This document shows positions 1 to 6,508 of a DNA stretch of 7,417 nucleotides, piece after piece. The notes below the pieces were generated by a model. That model ran no database searches. It worked only from the letters and a program-made list of their open reading frames with translations, and was not told the DNA's origin. Within the stretch, counting starts at the first letter, position 1. Every line of letters begins with the position of its first letter. The DNA is from RGIG5579 sp045590715 (GTDB lineage: Bacteria > Bacillota > Clostridia > Oscillospirales > SIG627), in the NCBI GenBank assembly GCA_045590715.1, contig JAZNRO010000032.1, positions 1 to 7,417 of the forward strand, read 5' to 3'. The translations under genes and the position numbers were made by a program.

Positions 1-1816
1 CTTCACCGTTGAGGTGGAGCGCTCCCTGATGGTGCTTGACGGTGCAGTAGCCGTCTTCTGTGCCAAGGGTGGTGTCGAGCCCCAGTCTGAAACCGTATGG
101 CGTCAGGCTACCAAGTATAACGTACCCCGTCTTGCTTACGTAAACAAGATGGATATTGGTGGAGCAAACTTCTACAGAGTAGTTTCCCAGATCCACGAAA
201 GACTGAAAGCAAACGCTGTTCCGATTCAGCTTCCTATCGGTGCTGAAGACGAATTCAAGGGCCTTGTTGACCTTGTAAAGATGCGTGCTTTCATTTACAC
301 CAACAATGACGGTACCGACATTCAGGAAGAAGACATTCCCGCAGATCTTCAGGATAAGGCAGAGGAATACAGAACTCAGCTTCTGGAAGCCGTTGCTGAA
401 AGCGACGATGCCCTGTTTGAGAAATATCTCGAGGGTGAAGAACTGACGGAAGAAGAAATCCACACCGCTATCCGTGCTACCACCATTGCCGGCAAGATGA
501 TCCCCGTACTTTGCGGTACTTCTTATCGTAACAAGGGTGTTCAGAAGCTTCTGGATGCGATCGTTGAATATCTTCCTTCTCCCTTGGACGTTCCCGCCAT
601 CACCGGAACCCTTCCGGATTCCGATACCGAGGAAGAGCGTCCCTCCAGCGAAGATGCACCTTTTGCAGCGCTGGCATTCAAGATTGCAACCGACCCCTTC
701 GTAGGTCGTTTGTGCTTCGTTCGTGTTTATTCCGGCTGTGTTGCATCCGGTTCTACCGTTTACAACGCAGTAAAGGGTAAGCGCGAAAGACTTGGCCGTA
801 TCGTTCTGATGCACGCCAACCACAGAGAAGACGCTGATATGATCTACGCCGGCGATATCGCTGCCGTAATCGGTGTAAAATACACCACCACTGGTGACAC
901 TCTCTGTGACGAGAAGAACCCCATTATTCTGGAATCTATGGACTTCCCGGAACCTGTTATCCGCGTTGCCATTGAGCCCAAGACCAAAGCCGGTCAGGAA
1001 AAGATGGGTATCGCCCTTCAGAAACTTGCAGAAGAAGACCCCACCTTCAAGGTATCCACCGATGAAGAAACCGGTCAGACTATCATCGCAGGTATGGGCG
1101 AACTTCACCTTGAAATTATCGTTGATAGACTTCTCCGCGAATTCCGTGTGGAAGCAAACGTTGGTAAGCCTCAGGTTGCTTACCGCGAAACCATCCGCAA
1201 GGAAGCTACCGTTGATGTGAAATACGCTCGTCAGTCCGGCGGTAAGGGCCAGTATGCTCACGTTAAGATGACCATCGAACCCAACGAACCCGGCAAGGGC
1301 TATGAATTCATCAATAAGGTAGTAGGCGGTGCCATTCCCAAGGAATATCTGCCCGCAGTGGACGCAGGTATCCGCGGCGCTATGGAGAGCGGTGTCGTTG
1401 CAGGTTACAACGTAGTAGACACCAAGGTAACCGTATTCGACGGTTCCTACCACGAAGTGGACTCTTCCGAAATGGCGTTCAAGATCTGTGGTTCTATGGC
1501 TTTCAAGGAAGCAATGAGAAAAGCAGATCCTACCATTACCGAGCCGATCATGAAGGTCGTTATTGTTACTCCCGATGATTACATGGGCGATGTTATCGGT
1601 AACATCAACCAGCGTCGTGGTAACGTGCTTGGTATGGAAGCAGTTGGCGGCGGCCAGCAGATCAACTGTGAAGTTCCCTTGGGTGAAATGTTCGGTTATG
1701 CTACCGACCTTCGTTCCAAGACTCAGGGCCGCGGTGTTTACACCATGGAACCTGATCACTATGCTGAAGTTCCCGTATCCATTCAGCAGCAGATCATTAA
1801 GAAGTCTGCAAACTAA
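1..1816 (+). CDS. fusA: Elongation factor G, 5' end outside window
   Basis: EF-G is the ribosomal translocase GTPase; it moves tRNA and mRNA through the ribosome after each peptide bond and helps recycle ribosomes. The open frame runs from base 2 to the TAA at 1814-1816. The first residues read FTVEVERS, which in EF-G directly follow the G3 motif DTPGHVD, so roughly 90 N-terminal residues (P-loop, switch I) lie outside the window; the 604 visible residues fit a full length near 700. The G4 motif NKMD is at 143-154, and the G5 region reads CGTSYRNKGVQ, with TS where SA is usual. Domain II, domain III (GMGELHLEII), domain IV (SGGKGQYAHV, HEVDSSEMAFK) and domain V (GNINQRRGNVLGM) follow without a break. 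The GTG at 14 is internal, not a start. tuf lies 49 nt downstream with no terminator between them, so the two are very likely cotranscribed. Confidence 0.98.
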   Translation, partial: FTVEVERSLMVLDGAVAVFCAKGGVEPQSETVWRQATKYNVPRLAYVNKMDIGGANFYRVVSQIHERLKANAVPIQLPIGAEDEFKGLVDLVKMRAFIYTNNDGTDIQEEDIPADLQDKAEEYRTQLLEAVAESDDALFEKYLEGEELTEEEIHTAIRATTIAGKMIPVLCGTSYRNKGVQKLLDAIVEYLPSPLDVPAITGTLPDSDTEEERPSSEDAPFAALAFKIATDPFVGRLCFVRVYSGCVASGSTVYNAVKGKRERLGRIVLMHANHREDADMIYAGDIAAVIGVKYTTTGDTLCDEKNPIILESMDFPEPVIRVAIEPKTKAGQEKMGIALQKLAEEDPTFKVSTDEETGQTIIAGMGELHLEIIVDRLLREFRVEANVGKPQVAYRETIRKEATVDVKYARQSGGKGQYAHVKMTIEPNEPGKGYEFINKVVGGAIPKEYLPAVDAGIRGAMESGVVAGYNVVDTKVTVFDGSYHEVDSSEMAFKICGSMAFKEAMRKADPTITEPIMKVVIVTPDDYMGDVIGNINQRRGNVLGMEAVGGGQQINCEVPLGEMFGYATDLRSKTQGRGVYTMEPDHYAEVPVSIQQQIIKKSAN

Positions 1817-1865
1817 TTTAAACTAAAAAAATCATTTTAAAAAAGATTTTTAGGAGGAATTTACA

Positions 1866-3068
1866 ATGGCAAAGGCAAAATTTGAAAGAAACAAACCCCA
1901 TGTAAACATTGGTACCATTGGTCACGTTGACCACGGTAAGACCACTCTTACCGCTGCTATCACCAAGACCCTTTCTCTCGGCAACGCAAACATCGAATCC
2001 CTGGCATATGACCAGATCGATAACGCTCCCGAAGAAAAAGCAAGAGGTATCACGACCAACACCAGACACGTAGAATACGAAACCGAGAACCGTCACTACG
2101 CTCACGTTGACTGCCCCGGCCACGCTGACTACGTTAAGAACATGATCACCGGTGCTGCTCAGATGGACGGCGCTATTCTCGTAGTAGCTGCTACCGACGG
2201 TCCTCTCCAGCAGACCCACGAGCACATCCTGCTCGCTCGTCAGGTAGGCGTTCCCGCAATCGTTGTATTCATGAACAAGTGCGACATGGTTGACGATGAC
2301 GAACTGCTCGAACTGGTTGAAATGGAAATCAGAGATCTGCTCTCCAAGCACGACTTCCCCGGCGATGATCTTCCCATCGTTCGCGGTTCCGCTAGAGACG
2401 CTCTCGAATCTGCTAACACCGATCCTTCTGCTCCCGAATACGCTCCCATCCTTGAGCTCATGGCAGCAGTTGACTCCTACATTCCCACTCCCGACCGTAA
2501 GGCTGACCAGCCCTTCCTGATGCCTGTAGAAGACGTATTCTCCATCACCGGTCGTGGTACCGTTGCTACCGGTAGAGTAGAACGTGGCCAGCTGAAGATG
2601 GGCGACGAAATCGAAATCGTAGGTCTGAAAGAAACCAAAAAGAGTGTTGTTACCGGTATCGAAATGTTCCGTAAGCTGCTCGACTATGCTGAAGCAGGCG
2701 ACAACGTAGGTGTTCTTCTCCGCGGTGTAGACAAGAAAGAAATCGAAAGAGGACAGGTTCTTGCTAAACCCGGTTCCATCAATCCTCACACCAAGTTCGT
2801 TGGTCAGGTTTACGTTCTTACCGAGAAGGAAGGCGGCCGTCATACTCCTTTCTTCAACAACTACAGACCTCAGTTCTACTTCAGAACTACCGACGTTACC
2901 GGTGTTATCAGCCTTCCCGCTGACGTTGAGATGTGCGCACCCGGCGACAACGTAGATATGAACGTTGAGCTGATCGCTCCCATCGCTATCGAAAAGGGTC
3001 TCCGCTTCGCTATCCGTGAAGGCGGTAGAACCGTTGGTTCCGGTGTTGTTACCGAGATCATTGGCTAA
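1866..3068 (+). CDS. tuf: Elongation factor Tu
   Basis: EF-Tu is the cytoplasmic GTPase that delivers aminoacyl-tRNA to the ribosomal A site. The 400-residue length is normal. Visible motifs: P-loop GHVDHGKT (19-26), switch I (about 52-68), DCPGH (82-86) with catalytic His86, NKCD (137-140), GSA (174-176), then beta-barrel domains II (about 213-308) and III (about 309-400), ending GSGVVTEIIG. The ATG has an AGGAGG site at 1852-1857. A weak AT-only-loop hairpin (1827-1833 with 1845-1851) sits just upstream of that site. Odd residues occur at normally invariant places: GITTNTRHVEYE instead of GITINT(A/S)HVEYE (Thr64, Arg67), and DGPLQQTHEHI instead of the usual PMPQTREHI-like stretch (Gln115, His118). 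All catalytic motifs are intact, so I infer a functional protein. Codon choice is strongly biased, as expected for high expression; this also leaves a long spurious open frame on the opposite strand. An FMN riboswitch starts 9 nt after the stop. Confidence 0.99.
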   Translation: MAKAKFERNKPHVNIGTIGHVDHGKTTLTAAITKTLSLGNANIESLAYDQIDNAPEEKARGITTNTRHVEYETENRHYAHVDCPGHADYVKNMITGAAQMDGAILVVAATDGPLQQTHEHILLARQVGVPAIVVFMNKCDMVDDDELLELVEMEIRDLLSKHDFPGDDLPIVRGSARDALESANTDPSAPEYAPILELMAAVDSYIPTPDRKADQPFLMPVEDVFSITGRGTVATGRVERGQLKMGDEIEIVGLKETKKSVVTGIEMFRKLLDYAEAGDNVGVLLRGVDKKEIERGQVLAKPGSINPHTKFVGQVYVLTEKEGGRHTPFFNNYRPQFYFRTTDVTGVISLPADVEMCAPGDNVDMNVELIAPIAIEKGLRFAIREGGRTVGSGVVTEIIG

Positions 3069-3077
3069 TTCAATATT

Positions 3078-3184
3078 GATCTTCAGGGGGTGGTGAGATT
3101 CCACACCGGTGGTTAAAGTCCACGAGCGCAAGCTGAACGGGTGAAATTCCTGTACCGACGGTATAGTCCGGATGAAAGAAGATC
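3078..3184 (+). promoter_or_regulatory. FMN riboswitch (RFN element)
   Basis: The aptamer that binds flavin mononucleotide and controls riboflavin genes. Closing stem P1 is perfect over 7 bp (3078-3084 GATCTTC with 3178-3184 GAAGATC). Inside are P2 (GTGG 3090-3093 with CCAC 3101-3104), the conserved ACCGGTGGT at 3105-3113, P3 (GTGG 3109-3112 with CCAC 3120-3123), a short stem AGC-GCAA-GCT at 3125-3134, and the conserved blocks GGGTGAAATTCC (3139-3150), CCGACGGTATAGTCCGGATGAA-type 3' half at 3155-3176. This order and these conserved blocks match the RFN consensus. It precedes ribU, a standard target. It begins only 9 nt after the tuf stop. The nearest promoter-like match (TTGTTA 3046-3051, TTCAAT 3069-3074) would start RNA near 3081, inside P1, so it is doubtful. 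Confidence 0.96.
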
Positions 3185-3212
3185 GCATCGTAACTTTTGT
3201 TGCGTATATTTG

Positions 3213-3247
3213 CGCCCCTGCATATTTTTGCAGGGGCGTTTCTTTTT
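3213..3247 (+). terminator. Riboswitch expression-platform terminator
   Basis: A perfect 10-bp GC-rich stem (3213-3222 CGCCCCTGCA with 3229-3238 TGCAGGGGCG), 6-nt loop TATTTT, followed by TTTCTTTTT at 3239-3247. It sits between the FMN aptamer and the ribU start, so FMN binding is expected to favour it and stop transcription before ribU. The six bases CAGGGG of its 3' arm also occur at 3084-3089 in the aptamer, giving a possible competing pairing with the 5' arm. A separate small hairpin (CGTAAC 3189-3194 with GTTGCG 3199-3204) lies between aptamer and terminator. Confidence 0.9.
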
Positions 3248-3256
3248 GGAGAAATT

Positions 3257-3847
3257 ATGAAAAATCGCGAATGGATCAAAAGAATAGCAAAAATTGCAGT
3301 CATCTCGGCACTGGCAGGGATTTTAAACCTCTTTACTCTGCCATTGCCGTTTTTCCCGCCTTTTTATGAGATGGATATTTCGGACGTGATCATTTTAATC
3401 GGTGGGTTCCATATGGGGCCCATGGCTGCCGTGGTGATGGAAGCCATTAAGCAGCTCATTAACCTTTCCGTCAACGGTACCGTAACCGCCTTCGTAGGGG
3501 AACTTGCCAATTTCCTGATGGGAGTAGCTTTTGTTTTCCCGGCGGCTTTTCTGTACAAAAGAAAGAAGAATTTTCCCAGGGCTCTCGTAGGCATGGGACT
3601 GGGACTTTTGTCTACGGTTCTGGTTTCCGCAGTATTAAATTATTTCGTTCTGATTCCGCTTTACGCCAAAGCCTTCGGCTTTGAAGCGGTAATGAAAATG
3701 GCCCAGGGAGCGATTCCGGCGATTTCCGATCTGAAGACACTGATCCTGTTTGCAACGGTTCCTTTTAATCTTTTAAAAGGCCTTGTTTGCGTAGTTTTGA
3801 CTACTCTTTTATATAAGAGAGTGTCACCGCTTTTGAAGAAATGGTGA
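3257..3847 (+). CDS. ribU: Riboflavin transporter RibU (ECF S component)
   Basis: RibU is the membrane substrate-binding subunit of the energy-coupling-factor riboflavin importer; it works with a shared EcfT-EcfA-EcfA' module that is not in this window. The protein has 196 residues and about six hydrophobic segments (roughly 11-33, 42-60, 76-100, 108-136, 150-172 and 173-188), usual for this family. Family-like stretches include MDISDVIILIGGFHMGP (39-55), LNYFVLIPLY (127-136) and PFNLLKGLV (169-177). I chose ATG 3257 because GGAG at 3248-3251 precedes it and because starts further upstream (3197) would lie before the terminator hairpin. The upstream FMN riboswitch supports the riboflavin assignment and implies repression at high FMN. 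It is followed by its own terminator. The uncertainty is only whether a related flavin compound is also carried. Confidence 0.94.
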   Translation: MKNREWIKRIAKIAVISALAGILNLFTLPLPFFPPFYEMDISDVIILIGGFHMGPMAAVVMEAIKQLINLSVNGTVTAFVGELANFLMGVAFVFPAAFLYKRKKNFPRALVGMGLGLLSTVLVSAVLNYFVLIPLYAKAFGFEAVMKMAQGAIPAISDLKTLILFATVPFNLLKGLVCVVLTTLLYKRVSPLLKKW

Positions 3848-3849
3848 AT

Positions 3850-3880
3850 AAAAAAAGACTCATTTGAGTCTTTTTTTATT
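3850..3880 (+). terminator. Intrinsic terminator after ribU
   Basis: A 12-bp stem (3850-3861 AAAAAAAGACTC with 3866-3877 GAGTCTTTTTTT) with loop ATTT, starting 2 nt after the ribU stop and running into further T residues. The A-rich 5' arm and T-rich 3' arm are typical. It separates ribU from the ylxM promoter 10 nt downstream. Confidence 0.9.
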
Positions 3881-3886
3881 TTTCTC

Positions 3887-3914
3887 TTGACAAATGTGTT
3901 TTCTTTGGTATAAT
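3887..3914 (+). promoter_or_regulatory. Sigma-A promoter of ylxM-ffh-rpsP-khpA
   Basis: TTGACA at 3887-3892 and TATAAT at 3909-3914, both exact consensus, spaced 16 bp. The expected transcription start is near 3921, giving a leader of about 40 nt before the ylxM ATG at 3962. No hairpin or other control element is apparent in that short leader. This is the clearest promoter in the window. Confidence 0.93.
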
Positions 3915-3961
3915 AATCGGGTGTAAAGAAAAAATATTTACAGATAAACGGAGGGAGAGCC

Positions 3962-4273
3962 ATGTTTGAAAAAGACTTGTCCCTGTCCCTTCTTTACGAT
4001 CTGTATGGACCGCTTCTTTCGGAAAAGAAGAGGGAAGCCTTTGAAGGATACTATCTTTCCGATCTATCCCTTTCTGAGATCGCGGCGGAAACCGGCACCA
4101 GCCGTCAGGCGGTGCGGGATCTGATCGCCCGGACTTCCTCGGAACTAATGCAGTGCGAGGAAAAACTGGGCCTTTTGGCGAAGAGAAAGAAACTGAATTC
4201 CTTTTGCGACGAGCTTGAAAAAAGTTTTGGCGATTTAGGAGAAACGGGAGAGAAAATCAGGGAAATCTTATAG
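3962..4273 (+). CDS. ylxM: YlxM/p13-family helix-turn-helix protein
   Basis: A small protein of the UPF0122 (YlxM) family, which in Gram-positive bacteria is almost always encoded next to ffh and is thought to act on the signal recognition particle pathway. It has 103 residues. A helix-turn-helix like that of sigma-factor region 4 is visible at about 36-62 (LSLSEIAAETGTSRQAVRDLI). The N-terminal stretch LSLLYDLYGPLLSEKKREAFEGYY (8-31) is also typical, and the C-terminal third is a charged helix. The ATG follows GGAGGG at 3950-3955. It is the first gene after the promoter, and the stop codon overlaps the ffh ribosome binding site (ffh starts 10 nt later), suggesting coupled translation. The exact molecular role is not settled in the family. 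Confidence 0.95.
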   Translation: MFEKDLSLSLLYDLYGPLLSEKKREAFEGYYLSDLSLSEIAAETGTSRQAVRDLIARTSSELMQCEEKLGLLAKRKKLNSFCDELEKSFGDLGETGEKIREIL

Positions 4274-4283
4274 GAGGGCATAT

Positions 4284-5609
4284 ATGTTTCAGAGCTTGAT
4301 GGACAAAATGGCCACGGCTTTCCAGTCTTTTAAGAACAAAGGAAAGCTGACCCCTGCCGACGTAAAGGTGGGAATGCGCCAGATCAAGCTGGCTCTTCTG
4401 GAAGCGGACGTAAACTTTAAAGTTGTAAAAGAATTTGTAGGTCGCGTCAGCGAACGCGCGGTAGGTAGTGAAGTACTGGAAAGCCTTCTTCCTCATCAGC
4501 AGATCGTGAAGATCGTGCGGGAAGAACTGGTTTCCATTATGGGAGAAAAGAACGAAAAGCTGGTGATCTCCTCAAAGCCTCCTACGGTTGTGATGATGTG
4601 CGGCCTGCAGGGTAGCGGTAAAACCACTCACTCTGCAAAACTTGCAAAATATATGAAGAACCAGGGCAAGCGTCCTCTTCTGGTAGCCTGCGACGTGTAC
4701 CGTCCTGCGGCTATTACCCAGCTGAAAGTGGTTGGGGAGCAGGTAGGAGCCCCGGTATTTTCCATTGAGGGTTGTACCGACGTCGTAAAAATTGCAAAAG
4801 AAGGCGTAAAGTACGCAGAAAACAACGCTTTTGATCTTGTGATCCTGGATACCGCCGGCCGTCTTCACATTGATGAAGAACTGATGGCGGAACTGAAAGA
4901 AGTGAAAGAGGTCACAAGTCCTACCGAGATCCTTTTGGTAGTAGACGCTATGACCGGTCAGGACGCGGTGAACGTAGCGGAAAGCTTCAATGAGCTTCTG
5001 GATATCACCGGTGTGATTTTGACAAAGCTTGACGGCGATACCCGAGGCGGCGCGGCATTATCCGTTCGCTTCGTTACGGGAAAACCCATTAAGTTTATCG
5101 GTGTAGGAGAAAAGCTGGATCAGATCGAGCCTTTCCACCCGGACCGTATGGCCAGCCGAATTATCGGTATGGGCGACGTTTTGACCTTGATCGACAAGGC
5201 GGAAGCCGCTTTTGACGAAAAGAAAGCCCGCGAGATGGAGCAGAAACTTCGTCAGAATGCTTTTACCCTGGAAGATTATATGGAACAGTTCGATCAGCTC
5301 AAGAATATGGGATCACTGGAGCAGATCATGAGTATGATCCCCGGTATGAAGCCCGGCGCATTGAAAGATGCAAATTTTGACGAAAAACAGATCGACCGCA
5401 CCAAGGCCATTATTCAGTCAATGACCCCTGCGGAACGGCAAAAGCCCGATATCATCAACGCTTCCCGCCGCCGTCGCATTGCCGCCGGTTGCGGACAAAC
5501 GGTAGAAGAAGTCAATAAGCTTCTCCGTCAGTACGAAGCCATGAATAAGATGATGAAACAGCTGAATCGTAATAAGGGCAAATTTGGTAGAATGAAATTT
5601 CCGTTTTAA
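4284..5609 (+). CDS. ffh: Signal recognition particle protein Ffh
   Basis: Ffh binds 4.5S/scRNA to form the signal recognition particle, which recognises signal sequences on nascent chains and docks with FtsY at the membrane. The 441-residue length is normal. The N domain is residues 1-about 90. The G domain contains GLQGSGKTT (107-115), DVYRPAA (137-143), DTAGR (189-193), GQDAVN (225-230), TKLDGDTRGG (247-256) and GVGE (273-276). The M domain (about 300-441) contains the methionine-rich finger region (QIMSMIPGM) and the RNA-binding helix-turn-helix INASRRRRIAAGCGQTVEEVN (391-411). That motif usually reads GSG; here it is GCG (Cys403), a mild change. The ATG follows AGGAGGG at 4272-4278, overlapping the ylxM stop. 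No terminator separates it from rpsP, 33 nt downstream. Confidence 0.98.
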   Translation: MFQSLMDKMATAFQSFKNKGKLTPADVKVGMRQIKLALLEADVNFKVVKEFVGRVSERAVGSEVLESLLPHQQIVKIVREELVSIMGEKNEKLVISSKPPTVVMMCGLQGSGKTTHSAKLAKYMKNQGKRPLLVACDVYRPAAITQLKVVGEQVGAPVFSIEGCTDVVKIAKEGVKYAENNAFDLVILDTAGRLHIDEELMAELKEVKEVTSPTEILLVVDAMTGQDAVNVAESFNELLDITGVILTKLDGDTRGGAALSVRFVTGKPIKFIGVGEKLDQIEPFHPDRMASRIIGMGDVLTLIDKAEAAFDEKKAREMEQKLRQNAFTLEDYMEQFDQLKNMGSLEQIMSMIPGMKPGALKDANFDEKQIDRTKAIIQSMTPAERQKPDIINASRRRRIAAGCGQTVEEVNKLLRQYEAMNKMMKQLNRNKGKFGRMKFPF

Positions 5610-5642
5610 CGGAGTTTAAAAGTATTTGAAGGAGGTGAAATC

Positions 5643-5888
5643 ATGGCAGTAAAGATCAGACTTAGAAGAATGGGTGCAAAGAAAGCTCCTTTCTATCGTG
5701 TTGTTGTTGCAGATTCCCGTTATCCCCGCGATGGTAGATTCATTGAAGAAATCGGTACTTACAACCCCCTTATGGATCCCCCCGCAATCAACATTGACGT
5801 AGAAGCAGCTAAGAAGTGGATCGGCAACGGCGCTCAGCCCACCGAAACCGCAAAGAGCATTCTGAAAAAGAGCGGCGTCATCGAATAA
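5643..5888 (+). CDS. rpsP: 30S ribosomal protein S16
   Basis: S16 is an early-assembly small-subunit protein that binds 16S rRNA in the 5' and central domains. The protein has 81 residues, the standard length, and opens with the conserved MAVKIRLRRMGAKKAPFYRVVVADSR followed by RDGRFIEEIGTYNP. The C-terminal part has W-x-x-x-GAQPTETA, also conserved. The start is fixed by a very strong AAGGAGGTG site at 5629-5637. It is the third gene of the ylxM operon and is followed 9 nt later by khpA, the usual Bacillota neighbour. Confidence 0.99.
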   Translation: MAVKIRLRRMGAKKAPFYRVVVADSRYPRDGRFIEEIGTYNPLMDPPAINIDVEAAKKWIGNGAQPTETAKSILKKSGVIE

Positions 5889-5897
5889 GGAGACAGT

Positions 5898-6125
5898 ATG
5901 AAACAGATTCTCACTGATATCGCCAAGGCGCTGGTTTCGAAGCCCGAAGAGGTAGTCGTAGCACAGAGAATGGATGGAAACGTTCTCCATCTGGAACTCA
6001 GCGTGGCGCCTGAAGATATGGGTAAAGTCATCGGCAAGCAGGGCAGAATCGCAAAAGCGATCCGCTCCGTTATGAAAGCTTGCGCTACAAAAGAAAACGT
6101 GAAGGTTATGGTGGATATCATCTAA
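5898..6125 (+). CDS. khpA: KH-domain RNA-binding protein KhpA
   Basis: A 75-residue single KH domain protein of the KhpA/YlqC family; characterised members bind RNA broadly, often as a dimer with KhpB, and affect cell elongation and division in streptococci. The RNA-binding GxxG loop is Gly46-Lys-Gln-Gly49 within MGKVIGKQGRIAKAIR (41-56), and the family-like C terminus is KVMVDII. The AAGGAG at 5887-5892 overlaps the rpsP stop, so translation of the two genes is probably coupled. In many Bacillota rimM, trmD and rplS follow; here the operon stops at a terminator 8 nt after the stop codon. Confidence 0.95.
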   Translation: MKQILTDIAKALVSKPEEVVVAQRMDGNVLHLELSVAPEDMGKVIGKQGRIAKAIRSVMKACATKENVKVMVDII

Positions 6126-6132
6126 GCCTTCA

Positions 6133-6176
6133 TAAAAACAGACAGGGAAATTTCCCTGTCTGTTTTTATTTTTTTT
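6133..6176 (+). terminator. Intrinsic terminator of the ylxM-khpA operon
   Basis: A perfect inverted repeat centred at 6150/6151: 6134-6147 (AAAAACAGACAGGG) pairs with 6154-6167, loop AAATTT, followed by a long T tract to 6176. The stem is long and the U tract strong, so read-through into the spacer should be low. Because the arms begin with A-runs it could also work in the opposite direction for transcripts arriving from the minus-strand gene. Confidence 0.95.
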
Positions 6177-6179
6177 CTC

Positions 6180-6207
6180 TTGAACCCTTTTTGGAAAAAG
6201 GGTTCAA
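6180..6207. repeat. Short palindromic hairpin element
   Basis: An 11-bp perfect stem (6180-6190 TTGAACCCTTT with 6197-6207 AAAGGGTTCAA) with loop TTGGAA, extendable by A-T pairs. Neither side has a U tract, so it does not look like a terminator. It begins a cluster of palindromes and repeats and may be a copy of a dispersed intergenic palindrome; this cannot be decided from one window. No gene is seen from 6126 to 6480 on the plus strand. Confidence 0.6.
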
Positions 6208-6276
6208 ACTCCCAAAAACTTTTCCTATATATAATATGTCTATATTTAAAGTCAAAGTTTTTCTTTGCGGAAAGGG

Positions 6277-6302
6277 AAAAAAAGTGATGTTATCACTTTT
6301 TT
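6277..6302. terminator. Bidirectional terminator-like hairpin
   Basis: An 11-bp stem (6278-6288 AAAAAAGTGAT with 6292-6302 ATCACTTTTTT) with a 3-nt loop GTT, flanked by A7 on the left and T6 on the right, so it has terminator form on either strand. On the minus strand it lies about 180 nt beyond the stop of the membrane-protein gene at 6481, for which it is the best terminator candidate. Confidence 0.6.
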
Positions 6303-6319
6303 GATGCTTTTCGACCGCC

Positions 6320-6367
6320 GATACCCGGTTTTGAACGACCGAATGGGAGGAACAAAACCACGGTATC
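6320..6367. other. Two-part stem-loop of unknown function
   Basis: Two consecutive perfect helices form one hairpin: GATACC (6320-6325) with GGTATC (6362-6367), a small internal loop (C6326 against A6360-C6361), then GGTTTTG (6327-6333) with CAAAACC (6353-6359), closing a purine-rich 19-nt loop at 6334-6352. CGACCG occurs both just before the stem (6312-6317) and in the loop (6336-6341). There is no U tract. It has more GC than its surroundings and no open frame explains it. It may be a small RNA element or part of a mobile or dispersed repeat; the sequence alone does not say. Confidence 0.55.
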
Positions 6368-6376
6368 AAGGAGTTC

Positions 6377-6404
6377 TACTTTCTTTTTCCCAAAAAGAAA
6401 AGTA
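6377..6404. repeat. TACTTTC...GAAAAGTA palindrome, first copy
   Basis: The arms TACTTTCTTTTT (6377-6388) and AAAAAGAAAAGTA (6392-6404) pair along their full length with a single bulged A and a CCC loop. A closely similar palindrome recurs at 6509-6537 on the far side of the 47-bp tandem repeat, so the two copies bracket it. Confidence 0.7.
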
Positions 6405-6508
6405 CGGTCTTTGTTTGCTTTCTTTAAAAAATATTATTTTAAAAGTACAGTTTTTCTTTGCTTACTTTCTTTAAAAAATATTATTTTAATAGTACAGTTT
6501 TTCTTTGC
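6402..6508. repeat. 47-bp tandem repeat, about 2.3 copies
   Basis: GTACAGTTTTTCTTTGC starts at 6445 and again at 6492, and CTTTCTTTAAAAAATATTAT starts at 6418 and 6465, both giving an exact 47-bp period. A diverged copy (GTACGGTCTTTGTTTGC) starts at 6402, 43 bp before the second. The 13-mer AGTTTTTCTTTGC is found at 6449-6461, 6496-6508 and again at 6256-6268, outside the tandem array. The unit is very AT-rich. The last part overlaps the 3' end of the minus-strand gene. Confidence 0.85.

Noticed and set aside
1818..3188. A 456-codon open frame on the minus strand across tuf
   Set aside because: It is fully antisense to tuf and comes from tuf's strong codon bias. The protein lacks recognisable motifs, and its start lies in the FMN riboswitch.
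3197..3256. A 20-residue N-terminal extension of RibU from 3197
   Set aside because: It would start before the terminator hairpin and be translated through it. ATG 3257 has a well-placed GGAG and gives the normal RibU length.
5601..5612. CCGTT-TT-AACGG palindrome at the end of ffh as a terminator
   Set aside because: The stem is 5 bp with a 2-nt loop and there is no U tract. rpsP follows in the same operon.
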